Counted from the stretch's first letter, positions 32,581-42,963 are shown. The stretch is 64,000 bases of DNA from Acidobacteriota bacterium (GCA_013289715.1 JABCZJ010000022.1:1-64000); one strand, 5' to 3'. Translations and numbers: made by a program. The notes: a model not told the origin generated them from the letters alone.

Positions 32581-32771
32581 TGTTCGCCTGCAGAATCATA
32601 GGGCATGTATCCTTTGCAGGGATATGACGCTTGATTCCCTATCCCAAAGCAAACCTGCTAACCTCGGCAGCCGGCATTCCAACGCCATCTCTTCAAACCG
32701 TAACCGAATATTTGCAAAAAATTCATATGCCCCCTCTCGCGGCCCGCTAGATTGAATGTTCGTCAAACCCA

Positions 32772-34628
32772 TTGGAGTTCTCTCCGCTGCCTGTTACTTT
32801 GCCTCCTAAACCCAAAATGGCTCTGGCGCCCCATCGGCAGTCCGCAACACCTCCGCGCATGCGTGTCCGCTTGCCGATCGGCCTCATCCTGCTCTGTCTA
32901 GGCTCCGCTACCTCAGCATTCACCCAATCGGCAAAGCCCGAAATTTGCAGCCGCCCAGCGATCGGCAGCGTGGTAGCAGAGCCCGAAGACCTCCGCAGCC
33001 AAGCCGGCGTTCTCGAGGCAGATCTAACCCTGCGCAATGGCCCCGCCGCGAACGGCCAAACGCGCTACTGCTACGTCGCGGCCGACGGCAGCGTGTCGCC
33101 CACGCTCAGATTGCAACCGGGCGATCTGCTAATTCTGCATCTGAAAAACGAACTCGCCGGGCCGGCAACATCACCCACAGCGATGCGCCATCACGCTTCC
33201 ACAACGGCCACAGCCGATTCACCAACCGATCCATGCCTCCGCGGAGAAATGACGGCCTTCGCCACCAATCTTCATTTCCACGGCCTGGCGATCCCGCCCG
33301 TCTGCCATCAGGATGAAGTCCTGAAAACCACCATCAACCCCTCAGACGCTCCCTTCGAATACCGCATTCGCATTCCCGCGGAACAGCCGCCCGGCCTGTA
33401 CTGGTATCACCCGCACATCCACGGTTTCACGAATCCGCAAGTTCTAGGCGGCGCTTCCGGAGCGCTGCTAATCGAAGGAATCGAGCGGGCAAACCCGGAA
33501 GTCGCCGGCCTTCCAGAGCGAGTCTTCGTCATCCGCGATCAGGACTTGCTGAATCCAGACGCGCAGCCCGTGCAAACGGATTCGATGCCTCCGCCGCTGC
33601 TCCTGCGCGACGCCGAGGGCGACATCCTCAACACCGGCACCGGCGGCGGCAAACCCGCGAAGGATCTTTCCATCAATTTCGTTCCAGTGCCTTACCCCCG
33701 TTATCTCCCAGCCGGAATTAAAATCCGCCCAGAGGAAAAACAACTCTGGTGCGTCCTCAACGCCTCCGCCATCACCTATCTCGACCTGCAAATGTTGGTC
33801 GAAAACAAACCGCAAATGCTAGGTGTCGTCTCGGTCGACGGCGTGCCAATCAACGCCAACCAAACCGCTCAAAAAAAAATCACCTGGCAGAGTCACATCC
33901 TGCTGCCGCCCGCCAGCCGCGTTGGAATTATCGTGAAGGGCCCGGCCGCAGGAACAGCAGCCAGCCTGATCACCCGGACGGTGGACACTGGCCCAGCCGG
34001 CGAAAACGACCCGACGCGCCCGCTAGCCGCAATCGCCGCAGAACCCAATGCTCCCGAACCAAGCGTGCAACTCGCAACGAACCCGACGCCGCTTCCTCGT
34101 TCGAATAACGCCTGGCTCGGCGCAGTAAAGCCCGCACGAACCCGCACACTGTATTTCTCAGAGCATCCGCACGATCCACAAAATCCGAACAGCCGCACCG
34201 ATTTCTACATCACGGTAGAAGGCCAAGAGCCAAAGCTGTTCGACCCGCAAGACACAGCTCCAAACATCGTCGTCCCCGAAGGCGACGTCGAGGACTGGAT
34301 CATCGAAAATCGCACGCGCGAACTGCATGCCTTCCACATCCACCAAATCCATTTCATGCTCGAGGAATGGAACGGCGTCCCGATCGACGAGCCCTTCCTG
34401 CGCGACACCATCAACGTTGCCTACTGGGACGGCACCAGTCCCCAATTGCCCAGCGTAAAACTACGCATGGACTTTCGCGATCCCCACATCGTCGGCACGT
34501 TTCTGTACCACTGCCATCTACTCGAGCACGAAGACGGCGGCATGATGGGCGTGATCCAAGTCGTGCCCAGACCCGCCGCCGAATCGACCCCGTCGACTCA
34601 ACCCACACCTCCCGCAACGCACAGATAA
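32772..34628 (+). CDS. Multicopper oxidase
   Basis: HFHGLAIPP, WYHPHIHG, HAFHIHQIHFM, YHCHLLEHEDGGMMG copper ligands. Start uncertain. Confidence 0.92.
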   Translation: MEFSPLPVTLPPKPKMALAPHRQSATPPRMRVRLPIGLILLCLGSATSAFTQSAKPEICSRPAIGSVVAEPEDLRSQAGVLEADLTLRNGPAANGQTRYCYVAADGSVSPTLRLQPGDLLILHLKNELAGPATSPTAMRHHASTTATADSPTDPCLRGEMTAFATNLHFHGLAIPPVCHQDEVLKTTINPSDAPFEYRIRIPAEQPPGLYWYHPHIHGFTNPQVLGGASGALLIEGIERANPEVAGLPERVFVIRDQDLLNPDAQPVQTDSMPPPLLLRDAEGDILNTGTGGGKPAKDLSINFVPVPYPRYLPAGIKIRPEEKQLWCVLNASAITYLDLQMLVENKPQMLGVVSVDGVPINANQTAQKKITWQSHILLPPASRVGIIVKGPAAGTAASLITRTVDTGPAGENDPTRPLAAIAAEPNAPEPSVQLATNPTPLPRSNNAWLGAVKPARTRTLYFSEHPHDPQNPNSRTDFYITVEGQEPKLFDPQDTAPNIVVPEGDVEDWIIENRTRELHAFHIHQIHFMLEEWNGVPIDEPFLRDTINVAYWDGTSPQLPSVKLRMDFRDPHIVGTFLYHCHLLEHEDGGMMGVIQVVPRPAAESTPSTQPTPPATHR

Positions 34629-34825
34629 AACATGGCTTGCCGGTACCAGCTCACCCACCCCAGCCGCCAGCTTTTAATGCCGTTTTCATCTGGCAATAAC
34701 ACGCGCCGCGTATCAATGCCTGCACCCGCTCGGTTCCGCAAACCCCAAAGCAGCTCTCGGAAGCTGCCGCGCACGTGCGGGCCACAGAGTATCGAACCAG
34801 AATTTTCCACACCCAAGGAGAACTC

Positions 34826-36445
34826 ATGATTAGCAAGAATCTTCGCCGGATGGCAGCCATCGCGCTCGCCTCCAATCTGGCACTGGCGATGCCCGGCGGC
34901 CTATTCGCCTCGCCAGCGAAAGAAGGGTCGGAATCAGCGTCCACCGCGACGCCGATCAAGCACGTCATCGTGATCTTCGATGAGAATATTTCTTTCGACC
35001 ACTACTTCGCCACCTATCCGCACGCGACGAATCCGCGAGGCGAACCCGCTTTCCACGCCCAGGACGACACGCCGCGCGCCAACAACCTTCTGAGCGGCGG
35101 TCTCCTCACCGAAAATCCGAACTCGACCCAGCCGTTCCGCATGGACACCGGCGTCCTGTCCGTCACTTGCGATCAGAACCACAGCTACACTCCCGAACAA
35201 CAGGCTCTCGACCATGGCTTGGTGGACAAATTTCCGGAATCGACGGGCTCGGGCGGTCCGGGATGCAACGACTACGGCAAAGGCACCGGCGTCGTGATGG
35301 GCTACTTCGACGGCAATACCGTCACCGCCATGTGGAACTACGCGCAGCATTATGCGATGAGCGACAACTCTTACGGCACCATGTTCGGCCCCTCCGCCGT
35401 CGGAGCGCTCAACCTGATCGCCGGAACCACCGCCACCGCCACGTTGTTCCCAACCAAGCCCAACGGCGCGGCCGCCAGCGCAGCGGGCAACATCGCCAAT
35501 GGCTCCAACACCGGCCCAGTGATCGGTGATCCGCGTCCCGCCGGAGATGAGTGCGTTCTGACGAACCCCGGTCTGCAGACCACCACGATGGTTTCGCTTG
35601 TCGGACCGAACGTCGGCGACCTGCTCAACGCCAAGAACATCACCTGGGGTTGGTTCCAGGGCGGCTTCGCTCCCACCGGCTTCAGCGCCAAGGGCCAGGC
35701 CATCTGCGCCGCGCACCACGCTGGATTGGCCGGTGATGACGCCGTCGAAACCGTCGGCGATTACATTCCCCACCATGAACCTTTCCAGTACTACAGCAGC
35801 ACGCAAAATCTCCATCACGTTCAGCCATCCAACGCCGCGCTGATCGGAACTTCCGCCGACGGCGCGAATCACCAGTACGACCTCAGCTCGTTCTGGCTGG
35901 CTCTCGGTGAGGACCGCCTTCCGGCTGTCACCTATCTGAAAGCGGCGGCGTATCAGGATGGCCATCCCGGTTACTCCGATCCGATCGACGAGCAAGTCTT
36001 CGTCGTCGGTGTGATCAACGCCATCGCCAACAGCCAATACTGGAAAGATACCGCGATCATCATCGCCTACGACGACTCCGACGGCTGGTACGATCACGTC
36101 CTCGGACCGGTGGTCAATCAGTCCGCCGTCGCGGACGATGCTTTGGCCGGCGCTGGCGATTGCGGCGCCGCCACAGCGGTCGGCACACAAGGCCGTTGCG
36201 GCTACGGTCCTCGTTTACCTCTGCTCGTGATTTCGCCTTACGCGAAGCAGAATTACATTGATCATCGCGCAGTGGACCAGTCCTCCATTCTTCGCTTCAT
36301 CGAGGATAACTGGGACCTCGGCCGCATCGGCAACGACTCCAGCGACGTGAAGGCCGGAAAACTAGATGGCCTTTTCGATTTCGACGATGGCCGGCAGGCG
36401 CCAAAGCTGATCCTGGACCCGTCAACCGGTGTGGTTCTGAAGTAG
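34826..36445 (+). CDS. Secreted phosphoesterase (PF04185 phospholipase C/acid phosphatase family)
   Basis: Signal peptide; IKHVIVIFDENISFDHYFATYPHATNP and NYAQHYAMSDNSYGTMFGPSAVGALNLIAG. ATG 34826 preceded by AAGGAG. Confidence 0.88.
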   Translation: MISKNLRRMAAIALASNLALAMPGGLFASPAKEGSESASTATPIKHVIVIFDENISFDHYFATYPHATNPRGEPAFHAQDDTPRANNLLSGGLLTENPNSTQPFRMDTGVLSVTCDQNHSYTPEQQALDHGLVDKFPESTGSGGPGCNDYGKGTGVVMGYFDGNTVTAMWNYAQHYAMSDNSYGTMFGPSAVGALNLIAGTTATATLFPTKPNGAAASAAGNIANGSNTGPVIGDPRPAGDECVLTNPGLQTTTMVSLVGPNVGDLLNAKNITWGWFQGGFAPTGFSAKGQAICAAHHAGLAGDDAVETVGDYIPHHEPFQYYSSTQNLHHVQPSNAALIGTSADGANHQYDLSSFWLALGEDRLPAVTYLKAAAYQDGHPGYSDPIDEQVFVVGVINAIANSQYWKDTAIIIAYDDSDGWYDHVLGPVVNQSAVADDALAGAGDCGAATAVGTQGRCGYGPRLPLLVISPYAKQNYIDHRAVDQSSILRFIEDNWDLGRIGNDSSDVKAGKLDGLFDFDDGRQAPKLILDPSTGVVLK

Positions 36446-36500
36446 TCACGCGACTCGACGACGCAGATCCTCTGCTGTCACCTCACGGAAGTAACGCCCG

Positions 36501-36539
36501 CTGGCTCGAGCCGATTCCTCGGCTCGAGCCAGTTTTTCC
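36501..36539 (+). terminator. Rho-independent terminator downstream of the phosphoesterase gene
   Basis: Perfect 13-bp stem CTGGCTCGAGCCG (36501-36513)/CGGCTCGAGCCAG (36520-36532), 6-nt loop, followed by TTTTT. Confidence 0.88.
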
Positions 36540-36619
36540 TCCGACGCGATCCAGCAAAGCTCTGTTGCATTTTCGGAAACGCCGCTCGGCAGGCATAATG
36601 GTGCGCGAGGAGTGCCAGC

Positions 36620-37459
36620 GTGCCGCGAAAAGCTCGCAGCGTAGACCTGACGCAGGTTTCTGAATGGAACGACGGCGAGCTGCGTCGCAAGGACGATTAC
36701 CTCGCCGCCGAAGAACCACTGGAAATTCGCGTGGGCGATGAGCCGCTGAGCGTAACGATGCGCACCCCCGGCCACGACCGCGAGCTCGCCGCGGGCTTCC
36801 TCTTCACCGAGGGATTCGTGCAAAGCCGCGAACAAATCGTCAAACTGGAAACCCGCGAGGCGCAAGACGGCGTGAATCGCGGCAACGTGATTCAAGCTGA
36901 ACTCGTGCCGGATGCCGCGCCCGATTTCGTGAAAATGAAGCGCCACTTCTTTGCCGCCTCCAGTTGCGGCATCTGCGGCAAGGCCTCCATCGATTCCATC
37001 CGCTCGCGACTGCTTAGAGCGCCCAACCCGGATTTTCGCCTCGATGCAGAGATCCTCGTGCGCATGCCAGACGCGCTGCGCTCCTCGCAAGATGTTTTCC
37101 AACGCACTGGCGGCCTGCATGCCGCCGCTCTTTTCGACCCGAGCGGAAAATTACTCGTCCTGCGTGAGGATATCGGGCGTCACAATGCCGTGGACAAAGG
37201 AATCGGCTGGGCGCTGCTGGCAGGCCTTGTGCCGCTCTCGGATTCGGTACTGCTGGTCAGCGGCCGTGGCGGATTTGAAATCGTGCAAAAAGCGATCGTG
37301 GCGGGGGTGCCAGTCGTGGCGTCCGTTTCCGCGCCCTCCAGCCTGGCGGTGCAGCTGGCGCGCGAACTGCGTTTAACACTGATTGGTTTCTTGCGAGGCA
37401 GGCGTTTCGTAATCTATGCAGGCGAGGAACGCGTGGCAGCGAAAGCGGCGAAAAAGTGA
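36620..37459 (+). CDS. fdhD: Formate dehydrogenase accessory sulfurtransferase FdhD
   Basis: SSCGICGKASIDSI, FDPSGKLLVLREDIGRHNAVDKGIGWAL, VSGRGGFEIVQKA. Confidence 0.92.
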   Translation: MPRKARSVDLTQVSEWNDGELRRKDDYLAAEEPLEIRVGDEPLSVTMRTPGHDRELAAGFLFTEGFVQSREQIVKLETREAQDGVNRGNVIQAELVPDAAPDFVKMKRHFFAASSCGICGKASIDSIRSRLLRAPNPDFRLDAEILVRMPDALRSSQDVFQRTGGLHAAALFDPSGKLLVLREDIGRHNAVDKGIGWALLAGLVPLSDSVLLVSGRGGFEIVQKAIVAGVPVVASVSAPSSLAVQLARELRLTLIGFLRGRRFVIYAGEERVAAKAAKK

Positions 37460-37504
37460 CGCGCGGTTTTGCCTCGCGCAGCGGCGCCGGGCGGCACGGC
37501 GCGG

Positions 37505-38494
37505 TTAATGCAAAGCCTTGCGGAAAATATCCGGCGCGAGCGCTTTGTGGTGCACGCGAATCATTTCCCGAAAAGCCTCGAACAGTTCCCGGTCCCACCA
37601 CCCGCGCTCGGCTTCTTCTTCCATCAAGTCCAGCGCAACTTCGGCCGTGAACGCCACCTTGTATGGCCGGTCGGTGGTGAGCGCATCATACACATCCGAC
37701 AGCTGCAAAATCCGGGCAGTTAGCGGAATCTCCTCGCCCTGCAAACCATCCGGATAGCCCGTCCCATCGTGCTTCTCGTGATGATGGCGAATGATCGGCA
37801 ACACCAAACGAAAAGTTTTCAGCGGCGCACAGATGCGCTCGCCGACCACCGGGTGTTTCTGCATTATCTTCGCTTCATCCGCGGTTAACGGCCCCGGCTT
37901 CAGTAAAATCGAATCCGCGACTGCCACTTTGCCGATGTCGTGCACCACTCCCGCGCGCCGCAGCGCCTTAATTTGTTCTTCCGTCAGGCCGAGCCGCTCT
38001 CCCATGCGCGCAGACATTTCCGCCAGCCGCTCGCAGTGCCCATGCGTATAGGGATCGCGCGCCTCAATGCTGTGTGCCAAACTAAAAAGCACCGCCTCGG
38101 CGTTTTCCAATTCGTCGGTGTACTGCTTCAACCGCAGCAACGAGCGGGTGCGCGCCAGCAGCTCGTTCAAGTCAATCGGCTTGCTCAAGAAATCGTCAGC
38201 GCCCGCGTTGATGCCCATGATGCGGTCTTCGGTGCCCGTCAGCCCGGTGATCAGCACCACCGGCGTAAGCCGCGTTTCAGGAGTCGCTTTAATGCGCCGG
38301 CAAACTTCGAAGCCGTCCATCCCGGGCATCACGATGTCCAGCAGAATCAGGTCCGGACGAAACGATGCGCATTCTTGAATGGCCGCGGGACCATCCGCGG
38401 CGTCGCGCACTTCGAATCCCTCGCGCCGCAAGAGGAACTCCAGCGCCGCACGCGCCCCCGTTTCGTCGTCCACGATTAATATTTTTTCAGGCAT
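37505..38494 (-). CDS. Response regulator with HD-GYP domain
   Basis: Receiver domain (ILIVDDETGAR, LILLDIVMPGMDG) plus HDIGK and HHEKHDGTGYPDGL. Confidence 0.93.
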   Translation of the reverse strand: MPEKILIVDDETGARAALEFLLRREGFEVRDAADGPAAIQECASFRPDLILLDIVMPGMDGFEVCRRIKATPETRLTPVVLITGLTGTEDRIMGINAGADDFLSKPIDLNELLARTRSLLRLKQYTDELENAEAVLFSLAHSIEARDPYTHGHCERLAEMSARMGERLGLTEEQIKALRRAGVVHDIGKVAVADSILLKPGPLTADEAKIMQKHPVVGERICAPLKTFRLVLPIIRHHHEKHDGTGYPDGLQGEEIPLTARILQLSDVYDALTTDRPYKVAFTAEVALDLMEEEAERGWWDRELFEAFREMIRVHHKALAPDIFRKALH

Positions 38495-38855
38495 AAATAC
38501 ATATGGAGATTCGCATGCAATCCATCAAGTTCAGATTTTCGAGCATTTTTGAGACGCACAGTGCGAGCCGCATGCAACACGGCGCAATCGGAGTTTCTGG
38601 CGAGCTCCGCAACTAATCCAATGTAACCCGTCCCCGAAATTCCAACAACCCTCAATTCATGAGATGATTCGAACCCGAATAACGCTGCAAGCGCTCTTGC
38701 CTCAACCATGGCCGCCAGAATTGGCGGAACCGCGTCCGGGAACTTTGCCTGCGGGGGCCAAGTTCCTGATTGGCGAAGTTGCGCACTGCGTTCCCAAATC
38801 TCGCTCAGATTTTCTCGGCGCACTCTGCGGCGAACGCTCGCATGCCGGGCCCACC

Positions 38856-39701
38856 CTACTCCCGCTGCAACGTCGCCTCAATCAATCCATGCGGCTCATC
38901 GGTAGGGAGAAACACCTCCGCGGGGTTGTCCATTCCAAACGGTGAAAGATCCACCAAATTAAAATGCTTATTAGGCAGTGAAAGATGAATCTCCCGCACG
39001 CGATCGAAATTGCTCAACACCGCCTCAGCCATCGCGTACAAAGTGTGCTGCAGCGACTGACTTTCATGCTCCGCGAAAGTCTCCAGCAAGATCTGCCGGA
39101 TCCCATGCCACAGCGGTCCGAACTCGATGTCGCTCGCTTCGTACAGCCAATCCGCGTGAATCGAAGTCGAAAGAATCCGGTTGCGATCCTCCTTCAAAGT
39201 CGTGTACGGATCGCGCAAAAAATTATCAAACGCCGACTTCGTGGTTTTCAGCACCACCAGCCCCGCAATCCCCGCGCGAATCGCCGTTCCCTCGCGCGTC
39301 GCCTCGAGTGCCGCCGTTCGCCGGTCCTGCCCGCCGCGCAAGAAAGCCGAAGCGTGGGGCTTCCCGCCCAAAGCGATCCGCCCCCAGAGGTTTTCCTCCG
39401 CGTGGATCCGCACCCGCGTCACCTGCGGGTTGTAAGTCAAAAAATGTTCCACAAGGTGCGTGCAAAAATCTTCGATCGAATCCACCGGATACTGCCGCGC
39501 CAGCACGTACACTGTGTTCTTCATCGTGTCCGTCGGCAAAAGTTTCCGATTGTCGCCCTTGGTGTGGGCGGCCTCGAAATCGCCCTCGAACGAAATTCCC
39601 AGCGTCAGCTCACGTATGTCGTGCCGGCCATCCTGGCGCACGACGCGCAACAGCCGCACGCGCGCCTTGCCATAATTATTTTTCCCCAGCTTGATGGCCA
39701 T
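38856..39701 (-). CDS. Urate oxidase (factor-independent urate hydroxylase)
   Basis: NNYGKARVRLLRV, GDNRKLLPTDTMKNTVYVLARQYP, DLSPFGMDNPAEVFLPTDEPHGLIEATL. Confidence 0.92.
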   Translation of the reverse strand: MAIKLGKNNYGKARVRLLRVVRQDGRHDIRELTLGISFEGDFEAAHTKGDNRKLLPTDTMKNTVYVLARQYPVDSIEDFCTHLVEHFLTYNPQVTRVRIHAEENLWGRIALGGKPHASAFLRGGQDRRTAALEATREGTAIRAGIAGLVVLKTTKSAFDNFLRDPYTTLKEDRNRILSTSIHADWLYEASDIEFGPLWHGIRQILLETFAEHESQSLQHTLYAMAEAVLSNFDRVREIHLSLPNKHFNLVDLSPFGMDNPAEVFLPTDEPHGLIEATLQRE

Positions 39702-39704
39702 TCG

Positions 39705-40043
39705 TCAGCTCCCGCGATACGTCGAATATCCGTACGGGCCCAGCAGCAGCGGAATGTGGTAATGCTCCTTCGCATCGTCCACCTGAAACACAATCGTAAT
39801 CTGCGGATACAAACCGTGAATTTTCCGTGCGTGAAAATAGATGCCAGTTTCGAACGTCAGCCGGTAAATCCCCGCCACCAGCGCCCCCGGCTCCAGCAGA
39901 TGACGCAGCCGCCCGTCCGCGTCCGTCGCGCCCTTGCTGATTTCGTGCCAGCCGCCGGTCTTTTGAATTTCTAAAATAATCGCCACGCCCGCCGCGGGCC
40001 GTCCGAGCGAAGTATCCAGCACGTGAGTGGTGATCTGGCTCAT
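39705..40043 (-). CDS. uraH: Hydroxyisourate hydrolase
   Basis: ITTHVLDTSLGRPAAGVAIILE and C-terminal YHIPLLLGPYGYSTYRGS. Confidence 0.95.
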   Translation of the reverse strand: MSQITTHVLDTSLGRPAAGVAIILEIQKTGGWHEISKGATDADGRLRHLLEPGALVAGIYRLTFETGIYFHARKIHGLYPQITIVFQVDDAKEHYHIPLLLGPYGYSTYRGS

Positions 40044-41566
40044 GATCGTAGTAGTTTCTCCAAACGCAGCCGCGTGATTTTGCGCTGCTCCTCGCCGGCA
40101 GTGCGCATTTCCGTTTCCGCGTCGTGCCCCAGGCGCTCCTGCAGGCTTTGCAATATCTGTTCGCTGGATTTTCCCGTGGCGCAGATCAAAAACACGTGAC
40201 CGAATGTCGCCTCATAAGCCTCGTTCGCCGCGCCCAGCACCGCCAGCGTTGCAGCCGAACCCTTCCGTGCCAGCGCTTGTTCGCCCGCCGACCAATCCCG
40301 CGCCGACGTCGTTTGCTTCGCGGCCGTTTTCTTCGCGCCGATCGCCGGATGGCTGCGGAATATCGTCAGCCAATCCTTGCGTCCGAGCGACTCGAAAGCT
40401 TCTGCCGCGGAATCCAGCAACGCGGATTCATCCGTGAATGGCCGGTGCGCCAGCACTCGCTCCACCCATTTTTTCGAGCCGCAACAATCGTACAGCGCGC
40501 TCGCAGCCTGCTTGCGCGACAAATAATTCAGCCGCGCGATTCCCTGCAGCCGGTCCGCAGCCTGGGCCGCGCGCCCGAACACACGGAAACGAGAAACTCC
40601 GCCGTCAGGATAAATATTCAGCCGTACATGCGTCGCCGCGCCCACGTCGCGCAACTGGCGACGGAAGGTATGCCTGCGATTAGCCTTGAGCGGCACCCGC
40701 GCCAGCAGCTGCCGCCAATTCGCCGAATCGAGGCGCGAAATTTCCGCGCCAGATCCTTCGGCATCACAAACCTCGATCGAACAGCTATCCGGGAAATTTC
40801 CCTTGAAGTGCGCCGTGTCGACTTCAACACGATGAATGGTGCCGGGCATTCCCAGCTTCACGATCGCCCAATCGTGCCCTGCCCCGCGTCTGCGCCGCGT
40901 TTCCCAGCCGTCGCTCATAATTTTGCTCCGCCCCGGCATCAGCATATTCAACGGCTCGCTGTAAAATTGATCGCTCGTGGAAGTCGCTCGCCCGCCATTT
41001 TCCACCGCCGCCAAGTCCAGTTCGCGCTTCGCGATCTCCGCGGCGTTCGGTACCACCTCACCATACAGCCGCAAACGCGCCACGCCGCCATCGGGATAAA
41101 TCTTGAATCGCACGTGCGTAAAACGCCCAGGGTGCGACAACGCCGCTGAATTTTGCGAATCGCCCTGCAGCGTGGTTTCGGGCAAAATCTCGTCCCAATG
41201 CGTCGCGGCAGCTTTCAGCCGTTTCTTTTCGTCCTTATAGGGGGCGGAATTCCCCAGATCGCATCCTTCCAAAGAAAACCGAGCCGGATAATTCCCCGTA
41301 AAGAAACTCGTATCCACCACTACCCCGCGCAGAATTCCCGGCAGCCCCAACCGCACGATGCACCAATCGCATCCCGGAGTGCGCCGGCGCCGCGTCTCCC
41401 ACCCGTCCATCCAATGCCCTCGGTCGGTGTATTTTCCCTCGATGAAAATCGGCTTGCCTTGCTGCAGCAAATTTTCCTTGGCTCCGAAGAATTCATCGTT
41501 CGCCACCACCACGCGGCCGCCCAAGCGTTCGGACGCCAGATCCACGAATTGCGCGCACTCCTTCAT
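40040..41566 (-). CDS. Bifunctional allantoicase / OHCU decarboxylase fusion
   Basis: Two allantoicase repeats (GWETRRRRTPGCDWCIVRLGLPG, GWETRRRRGAGHDWAIVKLGMPG) followed by UraD-like region (CCGSKKWVERVLAHRPF, FRSHPAIGAKK, FGHVFLICATGKSSEQILQSLQERLGHDAETE). Confidence 0.92.
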   Translation of the reverse strand: MKECAQFVDLASERLGGRVVVANDEFFGAKENLLQQGKPIFIEGKYTDRGHWMDGWETRRRRTPGCDWCIVRLGLPGILRGVVVDTSFFTGNYPARFSLEGCDLGNSAPYKDEKKRLKAAATHWDEILPETTLQGDSQNSAALSHPGRFTHVRFKIYPDGGVARLRLYGEVVPNAAEIAKRELDLAAVENGGRATSTSDQFYSEPLNMLMPGRSKIMSDGWETRRRRGAGHDWAIVKLGMPGTIHRVEVDTAHFKGNFPDSCSIEVCDAEGSGAEISRLDSANWRQLLARVPLKANRRHTFRRQLRDVGAATHVRLNIYPDGGVSRFRVFGRAAQAADRLQGIARLNYLSRKQAASALYDCCGSKKWVERVLAHRPFTDESALLDSAAEAFESLGRKDWLTIFRSHPAIGAKKTAAKQTTSARDWSAGEQALARKGSAATLAVLGAANEAYEATFGHVFLICATGKSSEQILQSLQERLGHDAETEMRTAGEEQRKITRLRLEKLLRS

Positions 41567-42963
41567 ACCGCGCCTCGATGCAGCACATGTCCCAGCGGCC
41601 CCGCGGACAATTCTCCGCGCTCGAAGATTTTTCTACCACGCAAAAACGTTGTCTCCACGCGCCCCCAAAGCTCGCGCCCCGCGTAGGGTGTGGCTTTGTG
41701 CCGGTGATGCAGCTGTGCAGGTTCCACTTGAAATTTGGCTTCCGGGTCCCAGATCACGAAATCAGCGTCGCAGCCCACTGCGATTGTTCCTTTTCTTCCC
41801 GCAAGGCCAGCAAGCCGCGCAGGCCCCTCGCACAGCCACTTCGCAAGATGGGTCACAGCATAGCCGCGCGCACGTGCCTCCGTCCACACGGCCGGCAAAC
41901 TCAGTTGCAAGGAAGCAATCCCGCCCCAGGCGCGCAGAAAATCTCCCTCTTCGGGAAGCTTCATCGCCGGCGGACAAGGCGAATGATCCGTCGCGATGAA
42001 GTCGAGCGTCCCGTCGCCCAGCCCGTGCCACAATTTTTCGCGATTCTGGAGCTCGCGAATCGGCGGCGCGCATTTGAATTCCGTAGCACCGTCCGTAATT
42101 TCTTCCGCGGCAAACGTCAAATAGTGCGGGCAAGTCTCCGCGGTAACCGCGCCGCCTGCTGCCTTCGCGCAGCGCAGTAAAGCCAGAGCGTCCGCCGAAG
42201 AAACATGCACGATGTGAATCCACGCGCCAAACTCGCCGCCCAGCCGCAGCAGCAGCGCGACAGCGTCGTTCTCCGCCTCCGGAGGCCGCGCCGCAAGCCA
42301 CGTAGCATACTTTCGCGGCGAAGCAGTCTTCGCCAGGCTCGCGACGGCCTTCTCGATTGGCTCCGGCAATTCCGCGTGCGCCAGCAAAGGCGCGCCCAAG
42401 GCCGCCAGCTTCGGCAGCGCGAGGCGCAAATCCCCTTCGGTCACGTGCGCGAATTCATTCACGCCGCTCGGCACCAGAAAACATTTAAATCCAAAAACGC
42501 CCGCATCCCACAGCGGCTGCAACTGCCCGGAACTTCCCGGCACTACACCGCCCCAAAATCCCGCATCCACCCAAAGTTTCCCAGCAGCTGCTGCTAACTT
42601 TTCGCGAAGCGCCGCTGCCGTTGTCGTCGCGGGAATACTGTTCAGCGGCATTTCGATCAACGTAGTGACGCCGCCCGCCGCAGCCGCGCGCGTCGCCGTC
42701 GAAAATCCTTCCCACTCGGTGCGCCCCGGCTCGTTGATATGCACATGGGTGTCCACCACACCTGGCATCAGCACAAAATCTCCGGCCTCATGCACCGTCG
42801 CACCCGGAACAATCTCATCGAACCCGGAAATAGCTGCGACGACACCCCCACGCACGCGAATCGCAGCCGCCCGCTCGCCTGCCGGCGTAATCACGCGCTT
42901 TCCACGCACAATCAAATCCGCCGCGGTCGGCGAACTCCGAGAAGTCTGCGAAGAATTTTGCAT
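41563..42963 (-). CDS. allB: Allantoinase
   Basis: MPGVVDTHVHINEPGRTEWEGFSTATRAAAAGGVTTLIEMPLNSIP, IATDHSPCPP. Confidence 0.92.
   Translation of the reverse strand: MQNSSQTSRSSPTAADLIVRGKRVITPAGERAAAIRVRGGVVAAISGFDEIVPGATVHEAGDFVLMPGVVDTHVHINEPGRTEWEGFSTATRAAAAGGVTTLIEMPLNSIPATTTAAALREKLAAAAGKLWVDAGFWGGVVPGSSGQLQPLWDAGVFGFKCFLVPSGVNEFAHVTEGDLRLALPKLAALGAPLLAHAELPEPIEKAVASLAKTASPRKYATWLAARPPEAENDAVALLLRLGGEFGAWIHIVHVSSADALALLRCAKAAGGAVTAETCPHYLTFAAEEITDGATEFKCAPPIRELQNREKLWHGLGDGTLDFIATDHSPCPPAMKLPEEGDFLRAWGGIASLQLSLPAVWTEARARGYAVTHLAKWLCEGPARLAGLAGRKGTIAVGCDADFVIWDPEAKFQVEPAQLHHRHKATPYAGRELWGRVETTFLRGRKIFERGELSAGPLGHVLHRGAV

Noticed and set aside
34934-36190. 418-aa minus-strand ORF opposite the phosphoesterase
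   Set aside because: Low-complexity Val/Gly/Arg composition typical of antisense frames; no motifs.
38660-38690. GATTCGAACC resembling a reverse-strand tRNA T-loop
   Set aside because: Flanking bases do not pair into a T-stem and no acceptor or anticodon arms could be found.
38476-38823. 115-aa minus-strand ORF overlapping the HD-GYP regulator start
   Set aside because: No recognisable family and only partially separate from the regulator; kept out as unsupported, though the ~360 bp gap is large enough for a small gene.
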